From NCBI GenBank assembly GCA_963205035.1, contig CAUJII010000156.1, positions 1 through 14,951 of the forward strand: a DNA stretch of 14,951 bases. Direction: 5' to 3'. How positions within the stretch are numbered: position 1 is the stretch's first letter; each line of letters starts with the position of its first letter. Shown in pieces: positions 1-7,508 of this stretch. The DNA is from Spirochaetota bacterium (GTDB lineage Bacteria > Spirochaetota > Leptospiria > Turneriellales > Turneriellaceae). The translations under genes were made by a program, and so were the position numbers. The notes below the pieces were generated by a model, which worked only from the letters and a program-made list of their open reading frames with translations, was not told where the DNA came from and made no database searches.

Positions 1-518
1 TCGCATCTTTTTTTGAGCGCAGGGAGTTTTTCTTTGCGCGCTTTAGCTCCCTTGTCGATGAGGGATTGGAGCGTTAAGATGTTCTCAGCCGCTCCTTTGA
101 ATTTCGGGTCTAAGACGATGATTGTCTTAACAGGCGTCTCGCTTTGGACAGATTGGAGTTTTTTAAGAGTCGCTTCGTTTTCGACAATGCAGAGCGTGCA
201 TTCCGCGTGAGTGAGGATGTATTTAATCTCATCAGTCGTGACATCAGTGCCCCGGGGAACATCCACCGCACCGATGAGCAACACCCCCATATCGGCGAGA
301 ATCCACTCGACGCGGTTGTCAGCAAGGAGGCCAACGCGGTCGCCATGCGCTACACCCAATTCAAGGAGCGCAATCCCCAAATTTTCTGCATCGCGCAAAA
401 CATCGCTGTATGCTGTGCCGACAAATTCTTTCTTGTCGTTTTTGCCAAAAAACATCTTTTTCGAGCCATAAATCTTATTCGCATCGTAGAAGATTTCGTT
501 GAGTGTGCTATATGCCAT
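1..518 (-). CDS. Long-chain acyl-CoA ligase (AMP-binding), N-terminal part
   Basis: The 3' end is cut by the window edge; 172 codons are visible with no stop. The protein starts MAYSTLNEIFYDANKIYGSK and contains LGVAHGDRVGLLADNRVEW, GVLLIGAVDVPRGTD and EIKYILTHAECTLCIVE. These are typical of the N-terminal subdomain of FadD/FACS-type adenylate-forming enzymes, which activate fatty acids with ATP to acyl-AMP and then acyl-CoA. The catalytic P-loop (TSGTTG-type) and the C-terminal lid would lie beyond the window. The ATG at 516-518 is supported by an AAGGAG Shine-Dalgarno sequence at 530-535, 11 nt upstream. The gene is divergent from the glycosyltransferase, and an 8-bp inverted repeat lies 33 nt upstream of its start. 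The family is clear; exact substrate chain length is not. Confidence 0.85.
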   Translation of the reverse strand, partial: MAYSTLNEIFYDANKIYGSKKMFFGKNDKKEFVGTAYSDVLRDAENLGIALLELGVAHGDRVGLLADNRVEWILADMGVLLIGAVDVPRGTDVTTDEIKYILTHAECTLCIVENEATLKKLQSVQSETPVKTIIVLDPKFKGAAENILTLQSLIDKGAKARKEKLPALKKRC

Positions 519-551
519 GAGCCTCAATTCTCCTTAGAGTGCCGGGGTCAA

Positions 552-579
552 GAGTTTAGGCACGCCCTCGGCTAAACTC
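552..579. promoter_or_regulatory. Inverted repeat in divergent promoter region (candidate operator)
   Basis: Perfect 8-bp inverted repeat: GAGTTTAG at 552-559 and CTAAACTC at 572-579, separated by 12 nt. It lies between the divergent acyl-CoA ligase and glycosyltransferase genes, 33 nt upstream of the ligase ATG and 73 nt upstream of the glycosyltransferase ATG. Half-sites about two helical turns apart suit a dimeric repressor. The loop could instead form an RNA hairpin in the ligase leader. There is no T-run, so it is not a classical terminator. The binding role is inferred. Confidence 0.45.
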
Positions 580-614
580 CACTACCCGATTTATCCCGCA
601 CCCATCGAGTTCGA

Positions 615-620
615 TTGACA
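615..620 (+). promoter_or_regulatory. Possible -35 element of the glycosyltransferase gene
   Basis: A perfect TTGACA lies 32 nt before the glycosyltransferase ATG. No good -10 hexamer follows at 16-18 nt; the nearest candidates, around 635-643, are poor matches to TATAAT. If the element is real, the 5' leader is very short. No convincing Shine-Dalgarno sequence precedes the ATG at 653, which would suit a nearly leaderless message. Weak evidence. Confidence 0.25.
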
Positions 621-652
621 ACCTGTCTGATTTTTACGCATCGCACTAACAC

Positions 653-2203
653 ATGGAACTTTTGTTTATCTTTAGTTTAACTGTCTACATTCTCGATATA
701 ATTGTTCTTTTCTATTATGGCATCCACTGCTTTGTCATGGTGAAGCTCTTCTTTAAATACCGCAAAAATTGTATTTCTCACCCCGGGGAGCTTGAAGCTC
801 TCGAAAAAAAGATGAAGGTGTGGCCGCGAGTAACTATTCAGCTCCCGATGTTCAATGAATACTACGTCGCCGAACGCCTCATCGACACCACGATGCAGGT
901 GCGCTATCCGAAAAACAAACTCGAAGTGCAAGTCTTAGACGACTCGACCGATGAAACGACCGACCTTGTGCGCAAGAAAGTCGCGTTCTATAAGAAGAAA
1001 GGTTTCGACATTAAGCTCATCCACCGCGTCAACCGGCAAGGCCACAAAGCCGGGGCGATGCGTGAAGCTCAAGAAACAGCAAAGGGCGAGTTCATTGCAG
1101 TCTTCGATGCAGATTTTATGCCTGCCCCCGAGTTCTTAGAAAAGACAGTCCCCTATTTCTATGAATCAGACAATATCGGCATGGTGCAAACTCGCTGGGG
1201 TCACATCAACGCCGATTACAGTATACTCACCAAAGGCCAAAGCCTGGGGATCGACGGTCACTTTACGATAGAGCAAATCGCGCGGGGCGGAAGCGGCCTG
1301 TGGATGAACTTCAACGGCACGGCCGGTGTTTGGCGCAAGGCGTGTATCTACGACGCGGGTAATTGGTCTGAAGACACGCTCACCGAAGACTTTGATCTCT
1401 CTTACCGCGCAGAGCTCAGGGGCTGGCAATTCAAGTACGTTGTCGACGTAGTGAACCCGGCGGAGTTACCCGCGACGGTTGCCGCCTATAAATCCCAGCA
1501 GTTCCGCTGGTGCAAGGGTTCGATACAAACAACCGTCAAACTTGCGCCGACGATCCTGCGTACTGCGATGCCTTTCAAAATAAAACTCGAAGCGCTGACA
1601 CACCTGACGAACTATTTTGTGCATCCGCTGATGATTATCAATATTTTGGCGACGCTACCCGTGCTTTTTTTCAGCGAGCGGCTAGGAGATATGTCTGACG
1701 CAGTCATTGGCGTCGCGGCAGTCGTCTTCTCGCTCGGGACATTTGGCCCGATTGCCATGTATCTTGTTTCCCAGAAAGTTCTCTATAACCGCTGGGTCAA
1801 CCGTATCGCTTGGATGCCCATTCTCACAATGATTGGAACGGGGATTGCGGTCTCCAATACACGCGCCGTATGGCAAGCATTGACGGGCAAGAAATCCTCT
1901 TTTATTCGAACTCCAAAACTCCGCATCGAAGGGCAGAAAGATAAGATTCAAGAGCGAATGAAATATGCGCTGAACGTCAAACTCGATAAGACGCCGTTCT
2001 TAGAATTCTTGATGGGACTTTATGCCGTTCTAATTATTTATGTCGCGTTTGTCTTTGACCGTACCTTGTTTATTCCCTTCATGGTGATGTATGCATGCGG
2101 CTTCTTTTATATTAGCCTTGCCTCTTTCAAAGAAAACTTTCAAGAGATACGTGCGAAGAAGCGCGCGCTCTTAGCTGCTGCGCTAAACTCCCCCACGCAG
2201 TAA
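653..2203 (+). CDS. Family 2 glycosyltransferase, cellulose-synthase-like membrane protein
   Basis: A 516-residue processive GT2 enzyme that would polymerise or transfer a sugar from a nucleotide sugar at the inner membrane. An N-terminal membrane helix (about residues 4-30) is followed by the cytosolic GT-A domain. Visible motifs are VTIQLPMFNE (60-69), the nucleotide-binding Asp pair VLDDS (95-98), the metal-binding DAD (152-154), the catalytic-base TED (244-246) and the acceptor motif QQFRW (282-286). Together these are the D,D,D,Q(Q/R)xRW signature of cellulose, mannan and ceramide-glucosyl type enzymes. Several hydrophobic C-terminal segments (about 325-340, 350-372, 385-402, 450-492) follow. 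There is no PilZ domain and no BcsB/BcsC partner, so cellulose itself is not implied; a beta-glucan, mannan or glycolipid product is possible. Its 3' end overlaps the convergent prepilin peptidase gene by 21 bp. Confidence 0.88.
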   Translation: MELLFIFSLTVYILDIIVLFYYGIHCFVMVKLFFKYRKNCISHPGELEALEKKMKVWPRVTIQLPMFNEYYVAERLIDTTMQVRYPKNKLEVQVLDDSTDETTDLVRKKVAFYKKKGFDIKLIHRVNRQGHKAGAMREAQETAKGEFIAVFDADFMPAPEFLEKTVPYFYESDNIGMVQTRWGHINADYSILTKGQSLGIDGHFTIEQIARGGSGLWMNFNGTAGVWRKACIYDAGNWSEDTLTEDFDLSYRAELRGWQFKYVVDVVNPAELPATVAAYKSQQFRWCKGSIQTTVKLAPTILRTAMPFKIKLEALTHLTNYFVHPLMIINILATLPVLFFSERLGDMSDAVIGVAAVVFSLGTFGPIAMYLVSQKVLYNRWVNRIAWMPILTMIGTGIAVSNTRAVWQALTGKKSSFIRTPKLRIEGQKDKIQERMKYALNVKLDKTPFLEFLMGLYAVLIIYVAFVFDRTLFIPFMVMYACGFFYISLASFKENFQEIRAKKRALLAAALNSPTQ

Positions 2204-2983
2204 GCTCAAGATCAAGAACGCGCCACCCAAAAAAACGCCAAACGGGATTTCTTTTTGCGACGGCGCATAGATCAATATAGAATTGCGTCTTAAGAAATAG
2301 AAGCCAATCGCAAAGAATGCGGCAAAACCCGGCAAATAAATTGCATAAGGGTGACCGAGGATAATTCCCAGCGCCAAGACCAACCTAACGTCGGCAAGCC
2401 CCATCTTATAGCCTGAAAGAATACGCAAGAGATGAAAGATAAAATACCAAAGGAAACTCACCGCAAGGTCTAAACCAAGATCGACGCTGTTGAAAAGAAA
2501 CCAATGCGGGTAACGCACGAGCAAGAGGTTTGCCAGCGCAAGCAGTAACAGGCCGAGAATCGCTTCGGTTGGAACAAAGAGCGTTCTGTAATCGGTGCTC
2601 ATAACAATCCACACGAGTCCATAAACCAGAAGAGCGAAAATAAATTGAGTGGGAGTAATCCCCCCGACAGATGTAAGGACGAAACCATAAGACGCCGCGA
2701 GAGTTTCAAAAAGCGGAAAGCGCCACGAAATGGGGCGCGTACAATGGTGGCATTTGCCGTGCACTAAAAAATAACCCGCGATGGGGATGAGTCCAAACCA
2801 GCGCACGGGAGTTTTGCAATGCTCGCATGCCGAGCGCGCCGAAAAAAGGAACGCCATTTTGTTTGGAACGCTCTTGCGCTCTTTGGAGTACCACGCGAAC
2901 CAAACGCGCCATGCGATACTGTCTGCGAACGAATGCCAAATTGCAAAAAGGAGTGCCGACGAGAGTGAAAGAATGAACTGCAT
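2183..2983 (-). CDS. Prepilin peptidase (type 4 prepilin-like, A24 family)
   Basis: A 266-residue polytopic inner-membrane aspartic protease. In the family it cleaves leader peptides of type IV pilins or pseudopilins, and often N-methylates the new N-terminus. Two CxxC pairs (C53/C56 and C78/C81) form the cytoplasmic zinc-binding loop seen in bifunctional PilD-type enzymes. The two predicted catalytic aspartates are D131 (STDYRTLFVP, where P precedes the next helix) and D198 (MGLADVRL, a variant of GxGDxKL). A C-terminal FGVFLGGA matches the family FGPFLA-like end. The N-terminal SFADSIAWR replaces the usual SFLNVVIYR. The gene starts 5 bp after the 711-residue protein gene ends, with no obvious Shine-Dalgarno sequence, so it is probably translationally coupled. 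No pilin or secretin genes are in the window. The methylase activity is unproven. Confidence 0.88.
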   Translation of the reverse strand: MQFILSLSSALLFAIWHSFADSIAWRVWFAWYSKERKSVPNKMAFLFSARSACEHCKTPVRWFGLIPIAGYFLVHGKCHHCTRPISWRFPLFETLAASYGFVLTSVGGITPTQFIFALLVYGLVWIVMSTDYRTLFVPTEAILGLLLLALANLLLVRYPHWFLFNSVDLGLDLAVSFLWYFIFHLLRILSGYKMGLADVRLVLALGIILGHPYAIYLPGFAAFFAIGFYFLRRNSILIYAPSQKEIPFGVFLGGAFLILSLLRGGV

Positions 2984-2988
2984 TGCGA

Positions 2989-5124
2989 TTAGTTTTGTCG
3001 GGTGACTAAGTATTTTTGCAGATACTCGGTGATGTCTTTGATATTTCTATCCACCATGTGACGGAACTCTGAAGGGATCTGCTGCTCGCGGATGACTCGG
3101 TAGTAATTCAGAGCTCGCGTAATTTGCTTGCGTTTGATGAATTGGTGCGCCTTGACGAGCATCGGTTTGTATTTGTAATACGCATATTCAAAAATTCCAT
3201 TGTCTTTCGCAAGACGGTACGCATAAGGAATTTTTGTGAAGTCATAAGTGAGTGTGAGAAACGGCGTGTCTTCTTGATCGGGGGTCTTGAGTTCCAAGAC
3301 GCCGCGAATTTCCTGGACTTTGTTATCTTCAGGTTTATCTTCGTTGCCGCCGCCGTCGTCACCCTCTCCCGCCGCCATCGCCGAACCGTCGGGCGACATA
3401 TTGGGTATCTGCGGCTTCTCCATCACGCCATCCGCAGGGGGCGCACCCTCCCCGGCTCCGCCTGCAGCATCTGCGCCACCTGAAGCGTCGGCGCTTTCAC
3501 CTGCCGCGTCAAGTGCCGGTGGTGCTGTGTTCTCCTCTAAGCGGCGGTCGCGACCGCTTCGTCTATCGGGTGCTCCTTCTCCCCGGGTATCGGCGCCACC
3601 TTGACGGCGGTCTTCGGCACGCCTCTCGTTTTCTTTTCCGTCGCTGTCTGCGTCTGCGTCTGCGTCGCCTTCTCCGTCGCTGTCGCCTTCTCCGTCGCTG
3701 TCGCCAGCACCCGCGCCTGCGGCATCCTCTTCAGACGGCGTCGTCTTTTTTTCTTTCTGCTCCGCCTCAAACGCAGCGCGCGCAACGTCGAAAATTCCCT
3801 TGTCGATATTGATGGTAATCGACTTTGCCTCAACTGGCATTTCGCTCACATTGAGCTGCGGCGGCTGATAATTCTGCCACGGATTTTGAAATGCGGGGTT
3901 CATCCACGGAGGGAGCGGCATGAAATTTCCCCAATCGTGTGATTTCTTATAGTTTTCGAGCGCTTCGAGATTCTCGCAGATTTTCTTCTTCGCTTCTTTA
4001 TCGAAGATTTTTTGCAGCAAACGCTCGTAGATTATTTTAGCAAGCTGTATCTCTCCCTCGGCGATGAATAGCTCCGCGTTCTTTAAGTTCTGCCTAAAAT
4101 GCGAAAGCTCGCTTTCAGCAGCCGCAATAGAATCGACGAGGTGCGGCAGTTTGAAAGGTCCCGGCACAACCGAAACGCTGCCGTCTGCATTCCAACGGAT
4201 GTCACGCGTCGGAATATCCAACGCTAAGGCACGCGGCCAAAAGACATCTTCGGCCCTTTCCAGAGGGCGCGACGCGGTGGTACTTTCAGTCGTTTCTCCC
4301 GAAGAGATCGGAACGTGGTGGCTGCGAATATTCCGTAAGGGTTCTCTTCCCCCCAATTCAAGGCGCTCTGAAGGCTTTGCAATTAACGGGCCTTTATCGA
4401 GTTGCTCGTGCAAGCTCTTGAGGTTTTGTGTGAGAAGTCCGACGGTGTCAGAAAACTCTTCAAGAGAAGATTTCGGCTCTGCCGTTTCCGCAGCACTCTC
4501 TTCGCGGCTTGTCTCCAACTCCGGCTCGCCAAAAACAGAGGGGACAGGCGTGTCTTCTTCGTCGAACACCATCGAAGGGAAAGGCGGAAAATAGGGAACA
4601 TCTTCACCGTGCGGTAAATCGAAGCCCTCATGCTCGGCTTCTTGCGCTTCGAGCGATTGTCCTTGAGTAGTCTCCGCCGAACCGCCTTGTTCTCCCGAAT
4701 GAGGGGTAGATCCGCCTGAGCCGGCACCCCCACCGCCCGTTCCACGATCTTTTCGCAAGAGAGAGAAAGCGCGTTCTCTCAAGGATTTCTTGGGCTGTGT
4801 TTCTTTTCTCGCTACATTTTCAGAATCGTGTGCAACGGTGTGTGGCACAAGGCGATCGAGCAAACGACGCGCTCTTTCGCGTAACGAAGGCTTGTGCATC
4901 TCGCCTTGGTTAGCGGCCAGGGCCCCCAGCCTGTCGTATTGTTCTTCTAAGTCAATCTTGTCTGTGAGTGCGCTCGCCCGCTCGCCTAAGCTGCGGTTGA
5001 CCCAGCCGACGGGCATTTTTTCCGGAAGCTCCGATTTTTCGGGTGCGGAGTCTACCGACTTTTCAGTCGATTTTTCAGGGCGTGGATGACCCAATTTTTT
5101 GAGAGTTTTGTCGAGTAACCCCAC
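2989..5124 (-). CDS. Large mostly disordered protein with helical repeats and acidic tract
   Basis: 711 residues, family not recognised. No signal peptide or membrane helix is visible, so it is probably cytoplasmic. Residues 1-127 carry three copies of a charged helix motif: SLGERASALTDK at 45, SLRERARRLLDR at 80 and SLRERAFSLLRK at 114. A Gly-rich linker (129-148) and a long Glu/Ser/Pro-rich stretch follow. A TPR-like helical pair lies at about 335-393. A Pro/Trp/Asn-rich segment (401-425) precedes an Asp/Gly tract with DxDxDG motifs (475-496) and an Arg/Asp segment (ERRAEDRR, RRSGRDRR; 500-528). An Ala/Gly-rich linker (538-567) leads to a folded-looking C-terminal domain (605-705) with TPR-like helices. 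The start is GTG at 5122-5124, without a clear Shine-Dalgarno sequence, 35 bp after the TPR lipoprotein stop. A scaffold role is possible but not shown. Confidence 0.85.
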   Translation of the reverse strand: MGLLDKTLKKLGHPRPEKSTEKSVDSAPEKSELPEKMPVGWVNRSLGERASALTDKIDLEEQYDRLGALAANQGEMHKPSLRERARRLLDRLVPHTVAHDSENVARKETQPKKSLRERAFSLLRKDRGTGGGGAGSGGSTPHSGEQGGSAETTQGQSLEAQEAEHEGFDLPHGEDVPYFPPFPSMVFDEEDTPVPSVFGEPELETSREESAAETAEPKSSLEEFSDTVGLLTQNLKSLHEQLDKGPLIAKPSERLELGGREPLRNIRSHHVPISSGETTESTTASRPLERAEDVFWPRALALDIPTRDIRWNADGSVSVVPGPFKLPHLVDSIAAAESELSHFRQNLKNAELFIAEGEIQLAKIIYERLLQKIFDKEAKKKICENLEALENYKKSHDWGNFMPLPPWMNPAFQNPWQNYQPPQLNVSEMPVEAKSITINIDKGIFDVARAAFEAEQKEKKTTPSEEDAAGAGAGDSDGEGDSDGEGDADADADSDGKENERRAEDRRQGGADTRGEGAPDRRSGRDRRLEENTAPPALDAAGESADASGGADAAGGAGEGAPPADGVMEKPQIPNMSPDGSAMAAGEGDDGGGNEDKPEDNKVQEIRGVLELKTPDQEDTPFLTLTYDFTKIPYAYRLAKDNGIFEYAYYKYKPMLVKAHQFIKRKQITRALNYYRVIREQQIPSEFRHMVDRNIKDITEYLQKYLVTRQN
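3637..3705. repeat. Tandem short repeats encoding the Asp/Gly acidic tract
   Basis: On the plus strand this region has about 2.3 copies of the 18-mer TCCGTCGCTGTCGCCTTC (3664-3705). It also has three copies of the 6-mer GTCTGC (3646-3663) and another partial copy of the 18-mer (3637-3648). Read on the minus strand these give DSDGEG units and alternating Asp-Ala. All repeat units are multiples of three, so copy-number change by slippage would lengthen or shorten the protein without breaking the frame. Confidence 0.8.
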
Positions 5125-5159
5125 AACTAATTATCGACTTCAAAATCGACGAACTTGCG

Positions 5160-5945
5160 TTAACCCCTCAGTTGGTTTTCTAAGCGTTTTATGCGAAGCC
5201 TTGCGTCGGCGTCTGAAAACCCTTGGTCTTTGAGCATCTGCTCGTATTGATCTTTGTATTCCGTCGCATCCTTCGCACGGCGCAGCTTCTCGCTCGTCGC
5301 CCACAGAAAAAACACCACATCGATGTCTTTGTTATTGAAAGCATGCGCTTGCTGAAAATTATCGAAAGCCTGTTTGTAATCTTTCAAGCCGACATAATAA
5401 ATTTGACCAACGATTGAATAGGCACTTGCGTTGCGGCTGTTGACAACAATCGCTTTGTGAGCAATATCCAAAGCGCTTTTGAAATCGTGGCGATAATAGT
5501 GGTATTTTGCAAACTCTTCGATGCCAATCGCGAAATTGGGGTTTTGAGCGTAAACTTTATCAAACCACGACTTCGCCTCGGCGAGTAGATTATTGTCGCC
5601 TTTCCCTTTGTTGTCGAGCGTCAGATCGTATTTCTTGAGTGTCACGACCGCCATGTTGAACTGCGCGTTGATATAATTTGGGTCAACCGCCAAAGATTTT
5701 TTGTAGTAGCTTTCGGCCTCTTCTAAATTTTGATCGCCTAAGAGATAGACATTCCCTAACTCCTTGTAAATCTCGGCCGTGGGGCTCTTTTCTGCAGCGG
5801 CGAAAAATAATTTTTTAGCCTCGCTCCATTTGTGGTTTGCGCGCGCTGCCATGCCTTCTTTGAGTAAGCTGTCATAGCTCTTGCCGCACGCAAAAAGCGA
5901 GAGAAGAATAAAGAGAAGCGTCAAGCCTCGAATTTGTTGTGCCAT
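5160..5945 (-). CDS. TPR-repeat lipoprotein
   Basis: 261 residues. The N-terminus is a short basic region, a hydrophobic stretch (8-18) and LFAC with the lipidation cysteine at C20, which fits a lipoprotein signal peptide with a relaxed lipobox such as those seen in spirochaetes. After it come several tetratricopeptide-like helix pairs, for example KWSEAKKLFFAAAEKSP (39-55), LEEAESYYKKSLAVDPN (74-90), FKSALDIAHKAIVVNS (155-170) and YKQAFDNFQQAHAFN (190-204). TPR domains bind proteins, so a periplasmic adaptor role is likely. It lies between the FecR-domain gene (39-bp gap) and the 711-residue protein gene (35-bp gap). It resembles BamD/YfiO-type TPR lipoproteins only in general architecture; I see no specific match. 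Confidence 0.85.
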   Translation of the reverse strand: MAQQIRGLTLLFILLSLFACGKSYDSLLKEGMAARANHKWSEAKKLFFAAAEKSPTAEIYKELGNVYLLGDQNLEEAESYYKKSLAVDPNYINAQFNMAVVTLKKYDLTLDNKGKGDNNLLAEAKSWFDKVYAQNPNFAIGIEEFAKYHYYRHDFKSALDIAHKAIVVNSRNASAYSIVGQIYYVGLKDYKQAFDNFQQAHAFNNKDIDVVFFLWATSEKLRRAKDATEYKDQYEQMLKDQGFSDADARLRIKRLENQLRG

Positions 5946-5984
5946 GGTTTAACTTATTAGAGCGTCAAGCGAGGTCAACTAAAA

Positions 5985-7505
5985 TCATTCGGATTCGACG
6001 GATTTAACTCGCGGCGGCTCCGGCAGAGGCTTCTTGGTAATTGTTATTCGTCCCACAGCGCTGGATGTACGCTTGGTCGCATGAGGCGCCTGGCTTAGAA
6101 CACGGTAATAATAAATTCCCGGAGAAAGCTCGGCACCCGTCGCGGCCTTCCCTTTCTTCTTCGCGCTATAAGCCAACGGAGAAAAATCCTTCTGAGGCGA
6201 AACTTCTAAATAGTACGAATGTGATTTCACAACAGGGCTCCACTCGAAGCGTACCTGTGCATAATTCTCGTCGGGCTCAAGAGACACCTTCGATGGAGCG
6301 CTCACTTTGACTGGTGTTAATTTTTCGGTAGTAGCTTTTCCCGATTTTTTGGTCGTGTTCTTATCCGCTTCAGTTAAGAGCTCGCCTTTCTCAGAGACGG
6401 TAAAACTCGATTGCACCGATTTTTGTTGCTCGTCTAAAGGGGTTACACGCCAGAAATATTTTCCCGGCTTCAAGTTTTTCTGTGGAATCGATTGCGCCGT
6501 TGTTTCTTGCTTCTCAAGAACGGGACTAAACTGTGCATTGTCGCTGAGTTCAACGCGCACCTTGCCTTGAGACTGCCAACGCATCGCGAGCGACTCGCTT
6601 TCGTTTGCCGCAATCACCTGGTTTGCTTGAGGAGAGATAAGCGTCACGGATGAACCCGGCCGAATGCGGAAGACACCGGTCGATGAAGTGAGTGCCTCCT
6701 TGCCCTTGCGGCAGGTCGCGCGCCAATGGTAGGTCCCATCGGAAAGTTTCTCACTCGACGTTTTGCCGACGGGCACAGAAATTGTTTTTGTTTTCCCTTC
6801 GCCTAAATCGAGAATGACTCGGCATTCCTCGCTTCCCGGCGGAGCTTCAAACGAAAAGTCAACGGAGCGCGTCGGGTCGTCTAACACAATTTCTTGCGGC
6901 GGGCTCTTGAGAACTATCGTGGGCTTTGTTTTTGTGACGCCGGTGTCGGTCTTCTGTAAAATTTCACCCGCTTGCGCTTGCGTCTTCTGGCCGCCTTGGT
7001 CTAAAACTGCAGTCCCTTCTTTGACATCGACTGAGACTCCAGACGCTGAAGACGTGATGTGCGCCTCTCCATCCTTCAAATCGATGCGCGAACCGTCGGC
7101 AAGACGGATTACTCCGTCTTTTGCGTTACGCGTATCCGCGCGGATTGTACCGTCGCGCAGTTGAAGCCCGACCTTGTCGTCTAAGAGGGCAATTTCAACC
7201 ATGCTATCGGGATCCATTTCGATCTTCATGCCATTCTTCAGCGTGATACGCGCATCCGATTTTTCCTGAGTCATGATCCAGTCATAAGGATAAATCGGTG
7301 TCTTGGGAGCGACATCGTCCCAAAGCATGCTGTCAGTGAACTTGCGTTGCACTTTGTGGTATTTATACTCGACTTCCCCTACGGGTTTGGTGTCTGCGCG
7401 CGAGCCAGAGCGCGCTTTCCAATGGCATTGCAACACATAAAGCAAAATTGCAACGATAAGAAGAAGAACTACGGTGACAATCTTGTCGCGACGGCTAATG
7501 ACCAT
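5985..7505 (-). CDS. FecR-domain membrane protein with three Fn3-like modules
   Basis: 506 residues. One N-terminal membrane anchor (9-26) puts the rest in the periplasm. Residues about 55-185 form a FecR-type beta-rich domain: ARITLKNGMKIEMDPDSMVEI, VGLQLRDGTIRA and VSVDVKEGTAVLDQGGQKT match the usual alternation of strands with charged turns. Three Ig/Fn3-like modules follow (about 196-283, 285-371, 398-491). Each ends in a related strand: DGTYHWRATC (256-265), PGKYFWRVTP (347-356) and PGIYYYRVLS (462-471). In TonB systems FecR relays a signal to an ECF sigma factor, but no sigma factor gene or TonB receptor gene is nearby, so here the domain is more likely a sensor or scaffold. A Shine-Dalgarno AGGA at 7515-7518 lies inside the last codons of the cyclase gene, only 3 bp separate the two genes, and co-translation is likely. 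Confidence 0.87.
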   Translation of the reverse strand: MVISRRDKIVTVVLLLIVAILLYVLQCHWKARSGSRADTKPVGEVEYKYHKVQRKFTDSMLWDDVAPKTPIYPYDWIMTQEKSDARITLKNGMKIEMDPDSMVEIALLDDKVGLQLRDGTIRADTRNAKDGVIRLADGSRIDLKDGEAHITSSASGVSVDVKEGTAVLDQGGQKTQAQAGEILQKTDTGVTKTKPTIVLKSPPQEIVLDDPTRSVDFSFEAPPGSEECRVILDLGEGKTKTISVPVGKTSSEKLSDGTYHWRATCRKGKEALTSSTGVFRIRPGSSVTLISPQANQVIAANESESLAMRWQSQGKVRVELSDNAQFSPVLEKQETTAQSIPQKNLKPGKYFWRVTPLDEQQKSVQSSFTVSEKGELLTEADKNTTKKSGKATTEKLTPVKVSAPSKVSLEPDENYAQVRFEWSPVVKSHSYYLEVSPQKDFSPLAYSAKKKGKAATGAELSPGIYYYRVLSQAPHATKRTSSAVGRITITKKPLPEPPRVKSVESE

Positions 7506-7508
7506 AAT

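Noticed and set aside
144..575. Plus-strand open frame of 143 codons opposite the acyl-CoA ligase
   Set aside because: It is the antisense shadow of the ligase N-terminus, which has clear family motifs and a good Shine-Dalgarno on the minus strand.
2182..2191. GCTAAACTCC also found at 571-580, as a possible second operator site
   Set aside because: A single 10-mer match between two sites is expected by chance in 15 kb, and the 2182 copy lacks the partner half-site.
3513..3942. Several plus-strand open frames with Arg/Leu/Cys-rich sequence
   Set aside because: They arise from the low-complexity repeats of the 711-residue protein read on the other strand; composition is repeat-driven and no start signal or domain is visible.
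4064..4594. Plus-strand open frame of 176 codons
   Set aside because: Antisense to the 711-residue protein gene, Ser-rich shadow sequence with no recognisable domain.
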